From contig JASVEC010000023.1 in NCBI GenBank assembly GCA_030770535.1, positions 186,001 through 250,000 on the forward strand: a DNA stretch of 64,000 nt, given 5' to 3'. Each line of letters starts with the position of its first letter. Position 1 is the first letter of the stretch. Below, piece after piece: positions 23,273-34,404 of the stretch. The position numbers were made by a program, and so were the translations under genes. This DNA is from Batkoa obscura (lineage: Eukaryota > Entomophthoromycota > Entomophthoromycetes > Entomophthorales > Batkoaceae). Below the pieces are notes generated by a model, which saw only the letters and a list, made by a program, of their open reading frames with translations, ran no database searches and was not told the DNA's origin.

Positions 23273-25491
23273 CTATCTTTTAGCTGAATGAAGCTCAACA
23301 CTCATAAGTGCTTTTTTAGCCTCAATATTTCCAAATTTAGCCGCCTGATTAACTAATTGTAGCCCTTTTTCTATATCCATTTTGACTCCTTGACCTTTAA
23401 TATAACAAGTTCCTAAATGATAGAGCGAAGACTTGTCCCCTAATTGGACTGCTTGATCAAAATAATGGACTGCTTTTTGGTAATATATGTCATTGTTCTC
23501 TTTTGATTGAGCTAATTGGTAATAATGGTTTCCTAAAAAATCTAACGCCTTAGAATGCCCAGAGGCTGCAGAAAGTTCCATATAATTAATGGCTTTCTCT
23601 ATATCTTTTTTACATATATCCTTATACCCCCAATAATGATACGTACCTAGATAGTAAAAGGCTTGTATATCACCATACATAGCCAACCCTTGGAATATTT
23701 TATAAGCTTGTGGTTTTTTAGAGTTTTGATGATAATCAATCGCTCGTTCCATATCCCTTTCTATACTTTCTATTTTGTAACTTTCTATTTCCGGAGATCT
23801 AATCGATGAGTTTTTCAAATCTCTTGTTATGTTATTTACTGTTATATCAATTGGCCCATTGCCTACTTTTCGAACAAGAAGCGGCATCTTGTTTTTAGCC
23901 TCCTTTTGATGCTCTATAATTTTTTTTCTAGGGCTGTTTTCCACTAAATAAAGTTTAAAATATTACGTTTTAACGTATATAATAAAATCTTACATGATGC
24001 CTCGGGATTTAATTTTGTCCAGAATAATTTAGTATTTGTTAACTCAATTATACCGTCAGTGTCTAATCCATAAAAATCATTTTCAATTTGCTTTTCTTTA
24101 AACATTTTGTTGTAAATAGATTCGAATTGAGCAACCAATGTATCTGAACCTGGTCTTGAATTAGGCTCGAAGTTCCAAGCTTCACTAATAAGCTCTGCTA
24201 AATCATCAGGGAACTGAGATAAATTTTCGTGCTTTGGATTTACGCTGAAAGAAGCTATAGAAGAAGGATTATGTAATTCACCGAATGGAGTTCTTTCAGC
24301 ATAAATTGACCACAACAATAAGCCTATTGAATAAATATCCCCTTTGAAAGACCAAACATATTTTTGTTTAAAACTTTCTGGTGGCATAAAAATAAACTCA
24401 CTAAAATCTTTGTTCATACCTAAATTTGTGTGATGTAGATTATATTCCTTTGAGAACTCAAAGCCAGACAGTTTTAGGTCATAATTATCATCAAATAGTA
24501 AATGGTTTAAATTTAAATTACGATGAATAATATTTAATTCGTGCAAATAATCAACCACTTCTAGAAGTTGCTTCATCCATTTAAATTTTAGAGACAAAGT
24601 CTTTTCTATATTATTATTCGAAATTATTTGCTTTAAATTACCATTACTACAATAATCCATAATTAAACCAGTTTCATTACTATTGATCCATAACCCGTGA
24701 ATTTTAATAATACTTTCACACTCGCTTAATCGACCGACCATAGCCGCTTCCTTTTTTAACTTGAGTAAAATTTCCTTACTTATCCCTTTGTACCTCCTTT
24801 CCATCACTGGTTTCCCACGATATCTCTTTAAGATTAACTTATGGCTCCCTTTTTCACTTATAACTTTTTCATCTTCATTTTTACCTTCCTTTTCAATCTC
24901 ATATTTTTTTAAATCATTTGAGCACCCACCTTTGATCCCATCAATATCTTTAATAATATTTGTTTTGTTAGTTGTTGCTGAGTCTAATATCGTTGATATC
25001 TTTTTCAAGTCATGAATAGTACTATTAAACGTATCCCTTACTCTTCTTAAATTGTCATTGAAAGCATCATTCGATCCATTGTTTTGATCCATGTGTTCAA
25101 CTACTAGGGTGATTTGTTTCAGTTGTTGAGTAGTACATTGCATCTCACTTAACCACTGTATAATCACCTTGTTATTTTGTTCTTTATTAATAATTCGAAT
25201 AAATCTTCCACTTTTACTCAAAGCTATTAAACAAGAATGAATACCATCGAGCAAAATCATATATTGCTGAATGGAACTATAGAATAAAATTTGTTCAAAC
25301 CAAAAATGGTGCTTTGGATATATCTCAATTAAAGACTGGATATATTGCTTACTTAGCTTAATTTCATGTGCTAAAGCTTCTCGGATACTACTATTATGTT
25401 TTAGTTTGTCTACTGAGCTATCAATATTTGCTAGAAAAATCACGCATTTGTGCATCAAATTGATTGCAGAGTCCTTTTGAGCTGTTATCAT
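23273..25491 (-). CDS. MLKL-like N-terminus + pseudokinase + Sel1 repeats
   Basis: Two exons (25491-23994 and 23943-23273) joined by a phase-1 intron of 50 nt give 722 residues. Residues 1-165 are helical and resemble the four-helix MLKL N-terminal domain, including a LLDGIHSCLIALSKSGRF segment. Residues about 205-465 form a protein-kinase fold: LILKRY (Lys222 as possible VAIK lysine), HRNLNLNHLLF in place of HRDLKxxN, SGFE in place of DFG, then PPES and DIYSIG. The HRD Asp is Asn, the catalytic-loop Lys and Asn are lost, and DFG is GFE, so it should be a pseudokinase. After an acidic linker, residues about 550-720 carry three to four Sel1-like helical repeats (ALDFLGNHYY, SSLYHLGTCYIKGQG). 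By analogy it may be a signalling or cell-death effector; that is inference. Confidence 0.85.
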
Positions 25492-26213
25492 TATAAAAAT
25501 TGGATAAATTAAAACTTAGAGATTATTGATGTCTCTTTTTATATAATTTATCTTGTTGTCTTATATAGTAATTGTAATTGTAATTAATTAATTTTATGTT
25601 TAATTTTAATTTTAATTTATGGCTTTTTGATTTGTTTTTAAATTAAGTAATTATACAGTAAAGTTTGTTAATAACTTCTAAATGACAGTAACTGTATTAG
25701 TAACAATAACAAAACCCTTATCAAACTATCACCATCTCAACCAGTTATAGCTTTAACAAATATACTATACTTTCTAACTATATATTTTAAAAATTTGTCT
25801 TAAACTTCTAGCTTTTAACAATAAACCAACCATCTGTTTAATTTTAATTATGTGCTAGCTAATGTTAATTTTACTAATCAATAAGCTATAATATTGAGCT
25901 AATTTCAAGCTTGACACTTAGATTTATATTCCCAAATAAAAAGCTAAGAAATACTCATTTAACTTTAAACAGATATAGCTTTAAAATTGATGTTACTGAT
26001 TCAAATTGCCATTTTTAGTAATAAAGAATGATTCACTCATAAAATACATTAGATGAGTAGTTTAAAATAACAATGTAATATCATTAATTATGATGTGCTA
26101 TTAGTTATGTAGTCCCTATATTCGAATACTCATCGTATAAACATTAAATCATTTCATAATATTAGGGGAAATTCTCTATGTTTTGAATAAACATGTGAAT
26201 ATTTTCAATAAGA

Positions 26214-26317
26214 GATATGGGGATGTTTTTTGTGTTTAAGAATTTTATTAACGATCTTTCCACTCATAGTGCTTAAAAAATGGGAAAATAAGGAAATCAA
26301 AAAAAACATCCCCATAT
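26214..26317 (+). mobile_element. ~108-bp TIR element (copy 3)
   Basis: Starts ATATGGGGATGT and ends ACATCCCCATAT, with well-kept terminal inverted repeats. The inner blocks TTTAAGAATTTTA and CTTTCCACTC match the consensus. Confidence 0.8.
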
Positions 26318-26428
26318 ATTAAATTGTTCTTGTGTAAATTCCGAATGAGGTTTATAACTTTGAACAGAAAAGAATATTAACAGATATCAAATATTAGGTT
26401 ATTAGTAGCAATGAATTTTCAGTGAAGA

Positions 26429-26536
26429 ATATGGGGGTGAATTTTTGTGTTTAAGGATTTTACTACCAATTTTTCTGCTTAAACAATGTCTAAAAGATAG
26501 AAAAAGTAATGAAGCTAAAAAAAACACCCTCATATG
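26429..26536 (+). mobile_element. ~108-bp TIR element (copy 4)
   Basis: Starts ATATGGGGGTGAATTTTTG and ends ACACCCTCATATG. The G-to-A-type change in one end is matched in the other (GGGGGTG with CACCCTC). It lies 111 bp from copy 3 in the same orientation. Confidence 0.78.
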
Positions 26537-27462
26537 TTTCAAGTAAAAGGTAAGGTTGGGAATTACAATGCTAAGGTTTTTACTACCTTCAAATTTCTAT
26601 TGTTTTATCAATGACGAAGTGTTCTTTGGTTAACTATAACGAATTAAAAATTAATTGTAGCTTTCTTTGAAATATAAAATTTTAAGCCTATTATTGTTAA
26701 ATAATCTAATTAAATTTAAATAGTAAACACGAGAAAAATCAAATTATAACATTGAACATTTCTCGTATGTTGTATGATACAAAGGCTAAAACTATTTTAA
26801 AAGATAAACAAGTAAATATATAAATTATAAAATAAAGCTTCAGTAATTGTGTTAGCTTTTTGTAGGTTAGTAGTGAACACTACAAATTATCTGGAATTTG
26901 ACTTCTCAATCTTAAAATAACTTTATTTATTTCATTTTTATTAAGAATTTCACTAGTAGTACTATAATAAATAAACAAAAAGGCATAAAGTTTTATGAAA
27001 AACTTATAAAAAATACTTTCCAAATACTTTTTTAAATAAATGTTAGGATATAGTTATAATTGTATTATTATTGTAGATAAACAATATTCAATTTTGTATC
27101 TATTTTATATTTAAAAACTAAATAAACTACGATTTAGATACAAATTAACCAATCAAGATTAAATGCATAGGAAATTGAATTTTTTTGACTTGCTTGAGAA
27201 ATAATACCAAAATTAGCGTTGGATAAACCCTCTCTTACCATCTAAAGGGATTCATCTTCGAAACTTAAATTACCGATTAACGGAATAGTGACGAGGCAAA
27301 GGTACTATAAGAAACTAAACATAGATACATCCATCAAAAATTTAGAACTAGAATCAACGATAGATATAATTAATTATACAAAAAACACAACTTTTAGAAA
27401 CAAAGAGATTTTAAAATTATATAAATGATGAACCTAACATAAAATTAAAGAAACTAGTAAAA

Positions 27463-28070
27463 ATGCTTATTCCACAGACCAACCGTAAACTCATTTATGA
27501 AACTCTTTTCAAAGGTAATTTAGATTATCAAAAAAGAGGACAATGATACTAATTTGAATAGAGGGTGTCCTTGTTGCCAAAAAGGATTATGATGCCCCTC
27601 GCCATCAAGACATTAATGTCCCAAATCTCCACGTTATTAAGGCTCTCCAATCCTTAGATTCTCGTGGTTACGTTAAGACCAGATTCTCATGGCAATATTA
27701 TTATTACTCTCTTACTGATGAGGGTATTAATTATCTCCGTGAATATCTTCACCTTCCGGAATCCATTGTTCCAGCTACCCACAAAAAAGTTGAACGTCCA
27801 ACTCAAGTTCGTTCAAGTGGACAAAGTAAGAATCTTGACTAATTAATTTAGATTTTTTTATTCATATTTTAGACTGGGATGGTGAACGTGGTCACCGTGG
27901 TGATCGTGATGATTATCGTCGTCGTGATGACGGTGCTAAAAAAGAAGGTGCCTCTGGTGACTTCAAGCCAGAATTCGTAAGATTATTATTTAGAAGATAT
28001 AACATTAAATATTAACTTGTATTAGCGTGGTGGATTTGGACGTGGTCGCGCTCCTCGCACTGAAAACTAA
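27463..28070 (+). CDS. RPS10: 40S ribosomal protein S10 (eS10)
   Basis: Four exons (27463-27514, 27562-27825, 27873-27976, 28026-28070) give 154 residues. [19 protein letters not shown] is the invariant eS10 N-terminus. It is followed by the winged-helix core ([39 protein letters not shown]) and a Gly/Arg-rich tail ending [10 protein letters not shown]. The codons (CGT, GTC, TCC, ACC) are G/C-richer than in neighbouring genes, as expected for strong translational selection. Confidence 0.97.
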
Positions 28071-29078
28071 TAAATAATTTAAAAAGGTTTACTTTAATTC
28101 ACGAAATATATTTATAGGGTTTGTATAAAAGGAATTTTAAAGTTTTTATCAAATGATGTAAAGTGAATTGTACTTCTTATTAACATGTTTTAGAGAGTAA
28201 TAAGTTAAAATGAGATTTAAATAAGTTTGTTTGAAGAATAGAAATATTCAGAATCAATAAAGGGGCTTGTATAAGGTTATATATCTATTTAAAATTCAGC
28301 ATCAAGTCAATCGCTAAATAGTATTTTATGTTCCATTTATAAAGCATAAGACTGTAATAAATAATAGGATTCAAATATTTGTTTAGATAAAAGCGATATT
28401 TTACAAAAAAGAGCAACACCAAAACTAATGTTTAGTTTATTATGATGTTAATAAATTAAGTGTTTGTTGGATTAGTCTATACAAGTTAATTTAATTAAGA
28501 GTAAGCATTAATCTCCTTCAATAAAATGAGTTTTAAAAATGGACTAAATAAAGTTTTTTAAAAATATTATCTTTTGTAGAATGTATAGATATACGTTTTA
28601 GATTATGCTAAGCTTTCCTATATTTTATATTTGACTAATTTTCATAGAATCTATATTTAATAAATAAATAGGACACTGAGATGGAAATAGATTTATATTA
28701 AGCATAAATAATAACAGCTGACAGATTTAATTTAAATCATTTCAAAAAGTTATTTGAAATTTAATAACATCAAATCTGATAAATGCTGTATCATGTTTTT
28801 GTTCCGAATTTAACTATTAATATTTTTAATTTTTATAAAAAATAAACAAAACATTGAACAATAATTATATCATTAGATTATGTGTTGTGTAACTTATTTT
28901 TTGCATTAGAATTAGTAGAATCCTTTTTAATCTACTTTCATCATGATATTTAAATCTATAACAGATAGCTAAAATCGTAAACTTATAAAGCCAAAATCTC
29001 AATCCAATGTTACTTTTTTAATAATTGAAGTAATATTGGTCATAGCTATAAATAATACCAAGCTCGAAAGTATAAAAA
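28071..29078. other. 1-kb AT-rich intergenic region
   Basis: The 3' flank of RPS10. No frame on either strand looks coding and I see no repeat copy. The part next to tRNA-Val includes its T-rich terminator region. Confidence 0.5.
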
Positions 29079-29152
29079 TGCTTCAGCCCAGGTTCGAACT
29101 GGAGACCTTCACCTTGTAAGGGTGACGTGATAACCAACTACACTACCGAAGC
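29079..29152 (-). tRNA. tRNA-Val (anticodon UAC)
   Basis: The reverse complement folds into a normal cloverleaf with acceptor GCTTCGG pairing to CTGAAGC. The anticodon loop is CTTACAA (TAC) on a TCACC/GGTGA stem, and the T-arm contains GGTTCGAAC-type sequence. A T5 run follows as the Pol III terminator. The gene sequence is identical to the copy at 35138. Confidence 0.95.
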
Positions 29153-29425
29153 AACCTAGTCGGAATATTGGGTGGAAAAGGAGTTTTAGATTACCAATTT
29201 TCAAGTAATATAAATAACAATTAAATTGAGATCATATTATACAATAGTTAAAAAATAAAAATAAAATGAATATTCAAAAAGATGTATATATATTATAAAG
29301 AAAAAAAGCGGCAAATCCCCAAGGAGTAAAAGTCAAAGTACCTCAAAAATAAGCGAAAGAAGAAAAGTAGTAACTAATGCTAATAAATATTCGACCCAGC
29401 TAACGAATAGCTTTGTAAGTTAACT

Positions 29426-30205
29426 TTAACTTTCATTCTCAAATGTGACAAATTGAAACCCATCTCTAGCTCTACTCCTTCTTTTTTTACCTCTTTCTTT
29501 TAAATTATTAGTGACTGGTAAAATAGGTTGCATCATTTCTTGATATTGTGTATCAAAAATGGACATACAATTTTCTTCCATTTGATTATTTTTTAACATG
29601 GAAGTGAATAATTCCCTTAACCTTTCCCTTGAAGGCAACTGTACATTAGGACACATCAATTTTAACATATTTAAAAAAGCAGGAGATTCTAAACTAGATA
29701 AACTTAAAGAGTCTTGTAAGATCCAACGAACAATAGCTTCTTCTAATTGAGCTTCAGAATGTTGATTATTATCCATTGTTTGTACATTATTTAAACTTAA
29801 AAATGGGTTTTCAGGTCCCTTTTGGCCATTTTTTGGTATTGAAAAGATACCATGTTTTTTATTTAAATGTCGGATCAATGTATCAATTCGTGTACTGGGT
29901 TTATAGGAACGTGTACAGTTACTGCATTTGATTAAATCTTCATTTTCTTTATCGAAATAATAATACGCATTCGTTGTGTTACCTATGTTTAAGCTATCTT
30001 CGTATAGACGGAATGTATGCAATTGATCCTTAGGTACGTCCATACTTGATTTTATTTGTTCTTGTGACGGGTTACCAAGGTCTTCGTCGTCTTCATCATC
30101 ATCGTCCATCTCTTCTTTGGCTCCAAAATTAAGTTTTATATCGCTTTCTTCATCATCTAAAAATAATTCATCACCCATATTGATCAAATCTTTCATATCT
30201 TCCAT
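29426..30205 (-). CDS. BED zinc-finger protein derived from a hAT transposase
   Basis: A single exon of 259 residues. An acidic N-terminus is followed by a BED finger (IKCSNCTRSYKPSTR then RHLNKKHGIF: Cys-x2-Cys and His-x4-His-type ligands, residues about 92-120). Next comes a segment like the N-terminal dimer/DNA-binding region of hAT transposases (AIVRWILQDSLSLSSLESPA then SRERLRELF). The protein then ends in a basic KKRRSR tail; the hAT catalytic core and the C-terminal dimerisation domain are absent. I see no flanking terminal repeats. The clean frame with proper start and stop suggests a domesticated gene rather than a live transposon. It is head-to-head with ATP12, with two ATTGG boxes between them. 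Confidence 0.75.
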   Translation of the reverse strand: MEDMKDLINMGDELFLDDEESDIKLNFGAKEEMDDDDEDDEDLGNPSQEQIKSSMDVPKDQLHTFRLYEDSLNIGNTTNAYYYFDKENEDLIKCSNCTRSYKPSTRIDTLIRHLNKKHGIFSIPKNGQKGPENPFLSLNNVQTMDNNQHSEAQLEEAIVRWILQDSLSLSSLESPAFLNMLKLMCPNVQLPSRERLRELFTSMLKNNQMEENCMSIFDTQYQEMMQPILPVTNNLKERGKKRRSRARDGFQFVTFENES

Positions 30206-30298
30206 TGTATACTTTTATTTTTTAGGTTAAATTAAGTAAAAAATTCAAAGTTGTTCATTCTGTTTACCCCTTGATTAGGTCTGTCAAGTTCCATTTTT

Positions 30299-30376
30299 AT
30301 TGGCTGAATGTCATGTTTTGTTTAGGTTGACAAATTTGTTAATTTGAATTGGAAGCAATTTCTGTGGTTTTATTGG
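30299..30376. promoter_or_regulatory. ATTGG boxes in the BED-gene/ATP12 divergent promoter
   Basis: ATTGG at 30299-30303 and 30372-30376 lie within the 262-bp gap between two divergent genes, each about 90-170 bp from one of the start codons. Confidence 0.38.
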
Positions 30377-30467
30377 TAGAATAGAGAAATATGAAAAACT
30401 TCGATTTTTTTACAGTTTTAAAATCATTAAATACTTTTTTTTATAGATTTAATATTAATAATTTAGA

Positions 30468-31639
30468 ATGTTTAAATTAATCAATAGAAATAGAGCTAAT
30501 TTAGTACCAAACAAGAGATCGTTTACTACTATTAGCAGTTTACTGGAAAAACAAGATGTCCATTCCGATGCTTCAATGAGAAGTAATATTTTATATTAGC
30601 TAATTAGATTAAGTATAATATTTTATATTTAGAAATTGAAAAATTAAAACAAAGATTTTGGAAAGAAGTACAAATTGAAACTAGTGAAGGTAAAATAGTT
30701 TAGATTCATATAAAAAATAAATGAAGCAAAACAGTAACAACAAAATCTAGACGGTTATCACATCTGTTTAGATCATCGTAAAGTAAAGACACCTGCTGGA
30801 GCCCCTTTAGCAATTCCATTAAATCGACCCAGTTTTGCACATTTAGCAGTATTAGAATGGCATTCTCAAGAAAAAGCACTGAAACCTCATTCTTTACCAT
30901 TAGTGAGTTCCTATTTATTATATATAAAAATAGAAACTTAGCTTATGAATTGAATATAGACTTCGTTAGCAGCTCGAGCACAAGATGGAATGCAAACGGA
31001 AGACAATAGACACCAAGCTATGAAGGAATTATTGAAATATTTAAATACAGACTCTTTATGGTAATTAATTGATAAATGAAAATGATTTTAAAATAATATA
31101 TACATATATATTAGTTGTCAATTACCTCATCCAGAAAAATTAGTTCGATTACAAGATCAACATTATACCCCGATTTTGGATTGGGTTAAAAAAGAATATG
31201 GTTTGATACTAAATGTATCTAAAGATATACTATCGAACAATCAGCCGGACAATGTTAAAACTGGATTAAGAGATTTAGTTTTGGAATTTGATCCTTTAGA
31301 ATTAGCTGGTACCTATTAGTTTATTTAATTATTCAATTAAGCTAATATTTAATATTATTTTTATTGTAGCTTTTGAACGTGCTTGTATATCTACCAAATC
31401 TTATTTGATTGCATTAGCTTTACTCAAAAAACAAATTTCAGTCGAAGAAGCTGCTCAAGCCGCTCATGTGGAAATCAATTTTCAAATTGAACAATGGGGC
31501 ATGGTGGAGGATAGTAATATTTAATTTAATTTTTATATTCTTGTATTAAATTAATCTTTTATTTTTAGCTCATGATTTAGATTATCATCTACTTCGAACT
31601 ATGCTAGCTTCTTCAGCTATGGCTACTACTAAAGATTAA
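30468..31639 (+). CDS. ATP12: Mitochondrial ATP synthase F1 assembly factor ATP12
   Basis: Seven exons (30468-30582, 30633-30689, 30751-30902, 30960-31060, 31115-31308, 31370-31513, 31569-31639) give 277 residues. A basic, Ser/Arg-rich N-terminus (NRNRANLVPNKRSF) looks like a mitochondrial presequence. RFWKEVQIET, YHICLDHRKVKTPAGAPLAIP, SLAARAQDGM and the C-terminal CISTKSYLIALALL are ATP12-family sequences. ATP12 chaperones the F1 alpha subunit before assembly with beta. Confidence 0.94.
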
Positions 31640-31905
31640 AAAAACTCTGTTACTTATAATTTTAGCTGTTATCATTTGGATTATAATAGAATAGTGGTAT
31701 TTAATTGGTTGATATTGTGTTGTTTTTATGCTTTGTTATTTGCTATAATTTAAAAAGTTGTAAATATATTAATGTCTTAAAATTATTTATTAATTTAATG
31801 TTATCTAATATTATAACGAGTGCTATAAATGAGAGATCAAAATATTCAAATGAAAAAAATCATGTAAAAGATGATATGAAAGAAAAGGGATGAGAAACTG
31901 AGTCC

Positions 31906-32441
31906 TTAAATCACAGTAGTAGCAATAATAGGGGTGGCCACATTATAATAACCTAAGTAAAGGGAATTACTAGCAAAAGGAACAATATATAAACCTAATA
32001 AAGCTAAAGAGATAAGAATCCAAAGAGCAAAGGTAATAGAAGAATGACCAGTATAATGGAAAACAGTCATAAAGAACAAAGAAAACATAATAATTAAGGA
32101 AAAGATATCTCCTGCAGTTCGATTACCTTGACCAAAACAATTAAAAATTACACCAACGGATAAAAGTAAAAACCCATCTAATAGCGTTCTCTCTGCTGCT
32201 ATGGCTGCGCGGAAACGGGCATGCTATAAATAAAGGATTAAAATTAAGCTATTAAAGTTTGTATTAGTTTAACTACCTGAGTTGCAGATACATTGGCTGC
32301 TTCAGCTTCAGTTGTGTTTGTATTTTCAGTTGGTTTTGAGGCATTAAATTGGAAGAATCGTAAGGCAAAAGAAGATATAAACCATAATAAAAATACTACA
32401 AAGACTGAACTAAATTGAATGATATAATCGTGTTGAAACAT
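31906..32441 (-). CDS. Small multi-pass membrane protein, unrecognised
   Basis: Two exons (32441-32277 and 32223-31906) give 160 residues. It has about four hydrophobic segments: one near the N-terminus (IIQFSSVFVVFLLWFISSFA), then after a Thr/Glu/Ala-rich loop LLDGFLLLSVGVIFNCF, IFSLIIMFSLFFMTVFHY and ALWILISLALLGLYIVPF. HARFRAAIAAERTLLDG, just after the intron, is the most distinctive hydrophilic stretch. I do not recognise a family. It is tail-to-tail with ATP12. Confidence 0.75.
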
Positions 32442-33215
32442 AATGAATAGTTAATATATATTAATATAATGGGATTTGATTGATAGATAAATGTATAAAA
32501 ATAAATCTAGAAAAAGAAATTAAGTTTATAAATTAAAAATTAAGATTATTTATATAGATTTCAGACTCAATTTTGTTATATTAAATCTTTTTTTTCCGTA
32601 CCTTTTTTAGTACTCGGACTTTTATTTTAAACTATAATTCTTTTTAGCAGTTAGTTATTTACTTTATTTAAATAAGCTTTATTTTTCCTTTGTTTGAGAG
32701 TTGAAGTTTTTTTAAAAGAATATTGTTTTTTAGATCCTCTTATAATAACGTTAAATTCCACTATTATCTTTTTTGTTGATATAATAATGATTGTATTTAT
32801 TAGTTGAATTAGCTAAAATAGTTCTTATTTTATAGAATTGATACTAAGTGGAAGTGTTTCATAATTCATTAAATTATATCAACTGAGTTTCTTTTAAATT
32901 CCCACTATTTAATTTATTTTAATGAAAAAATAATACATCAAAATTCAAAACAATAATCTATCTTATTAATAATAAAATAGAAACATTAAATTGAACATTA
33001 TTATTTAAAATCCATATAATATAATAATATTTAAAAAAACAGCAATGATTATTTGAATTATTTTAATTTCAGTTAAAATTCAATTTAGTTTATCTTTAGT
33101 TACCGTTACTTAATTCTTTTCAACAAACCAACAATTAAAAAATTAGTATATATTACTATTAAAAAGTTAACACTTTTATTTTCAAAACCCGAATTCTTTA
33201 TTATCATAAATCTCA
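32442..33215. other. AT-rich intergenic region upstream of the single-module gene
   Basis: Strongly AT-rich with homopolymer runs. No coding frame, tRNA or recognised repeat. Confidence 0.5.
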
Positions 33216-33467
33216 ATGAACCCATTACTGTTACTTACATTTACATTAAGCTTAGTCTCTGCAGCCACTTTACTCGTTGGTGGTGGTATATGTCCAAACA
33301 AAGAGGATACTTGTACTACTTCAGATAACCAAAAATTTACTAAGGGAGCACCAAACGCCCCATTATGCTGGTATAAATTTGATGAAAATGATACATTTAG
33401 TTGTAGATATAGCTCAGATGGTATATGTATGGAAGGTATGGGAGAAGTTAATTTCAATACTTGTTAA
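33216..33467 (+). CDS. Small secreted protein with one six-cysteine module
   Basis: A single exon of 83 residues. A signal peptide (MNPLLLLTFTLSLVSAA) precedes exactly one copy of the module found 18 times in the protein at 13595-17167. The order is ICPNKEDTC, then a short variable loop with GAPNAPLCW, then TFSC, DGIC and NTC at the very end: CP, C, CW, aromatic-x-C, C, C. The spacing fits the large protein's repeats. It probably folds as an independent disulfide-bonded domain outside the cell. Function unknown. Confidence 0.85.
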   Translation: MNPLLLLTFTLSLVSAATLLVGGGICPNKEDTCTTSDNQKFTKGAPNAPLCWYKFDENDTFSCRYSSDGICMEGMGEVNFNTC

Positions 33468-33554
33468 TTTATTATTTTAGAATAAAAGCATAATGAAAAA
33501 TAAAATTTGTTAAAAAAATAATTTTAAATTTATTATACAAAATAAAATAAATGT

Positions 33555-33928
33555 TTAAATAGATGGTAATAGTAATAAACCCCAAACAACCCCAACACAA
33601 TATACTAAATAATTACTAATAATAATAGCACCCTTTGAATTATTAACTACGTTTGTTTTCTTTTTAGAAAATGTAACAAAAGTTACATCACTTTTTTTAC
33701 TCTTTTTACTTAATGAAGTAGGTGCACTTGGTAATGTTACATTTGAGGGTACTAATAATACACCTGGTTGTCCAACACATTCTGTATAACATTTAAGCAT
33801 TTCTGATGGGTTTGAATCTGCTAATCCTTTACAGGCACTTTTACATTTGCTATCCTCTGCTTTTGATGAGCTAGGGCCACTCTCTTTACTATTTTGATCT
33901 GTTACTTTAGTAGGACCTGGAGTCGGGC

Positions 33929-34019
<91 letters not shown>

Positions 34020-34210
34020 TTGATTATCATTAATATTCATGTTATTAACATTATTCATACTCGATGGTTTTGATTCAAATATGTTTGGTTTGCTTAATGA
34101 AGAAGTAGGTAATAAATCATTTTTTTCACCTTTAGAAGTAGATACTAAGACTGGTTTAGGTAATATATCATTATTTATTAATTCTAAATCATCAGTTATC
34201 CTATCATTTG

Positions 34211-34244
<34 letters not shown>

Positions 34245-34404
34245 TCCTTTCTCTTTATTTTCTATTGTGTCTATTGAAGCTATTATAATATTAGTTTAGA
34301 TTATGTATTAATTTACTAAATAGAATAATATTACCTAAAGAATTCATATTTTGTCTTAAAGCAGAGTAGATTAAAATATAGCAATGTAAATAAATCAATC
34401 TCAT
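33555..34404 (-). CDS. Poly-Asn cell-surface protein, probably GPI-anchored
   Basis: Two exons (34404-34335 and 34279-33555) give 264 residues. Exon 1 encodes a signal-peptide-like start, MRLIYLHCYILIYSAL. Two poly-Asn tracts of about 11 and 30 residues flank a Ser/Thr/Lys-rich segment. A small cysteine region follows (CKSACKGLADSNPSEMLKC, then YTEC). The C-terminus ends in Asn/Ser-rich sequence plus a hydrophobic tail (ISNYLVYCVGVVWGLLLLP), the layout of a GPI-attachment signal. I recognise no family. It is tail-to-tail with the single-module gene, about 90 bp apart. Confidence 0.75.
33931..34020. repeat. (TTA)30 microsatellite coding for poly-Asn
   Basis: About 90 bp of uninterrupted TTA/AAT triplets within the exon of the poly-Asn protein. 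A shorter run of about 11 units sits at 34210-34242 in the same gene. Pure triplet tracts of this length are expected to vary between strains. Confidence 0.9.

Larger units (their letters stand above)
25492..27462. other. 2-kb intergenic region with two adjacent TIR elements
   Basis: AT-rich DNA between the pseudokinase 5' end and RPS10. Apart from the elements at 26214-26317 and 26429-26536 there is no coding signal. The last 250 bp upstream of RPS10 are slightly richer in G/C and probably include its promoter, but no defined box is clear. Confidence 0.5.
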
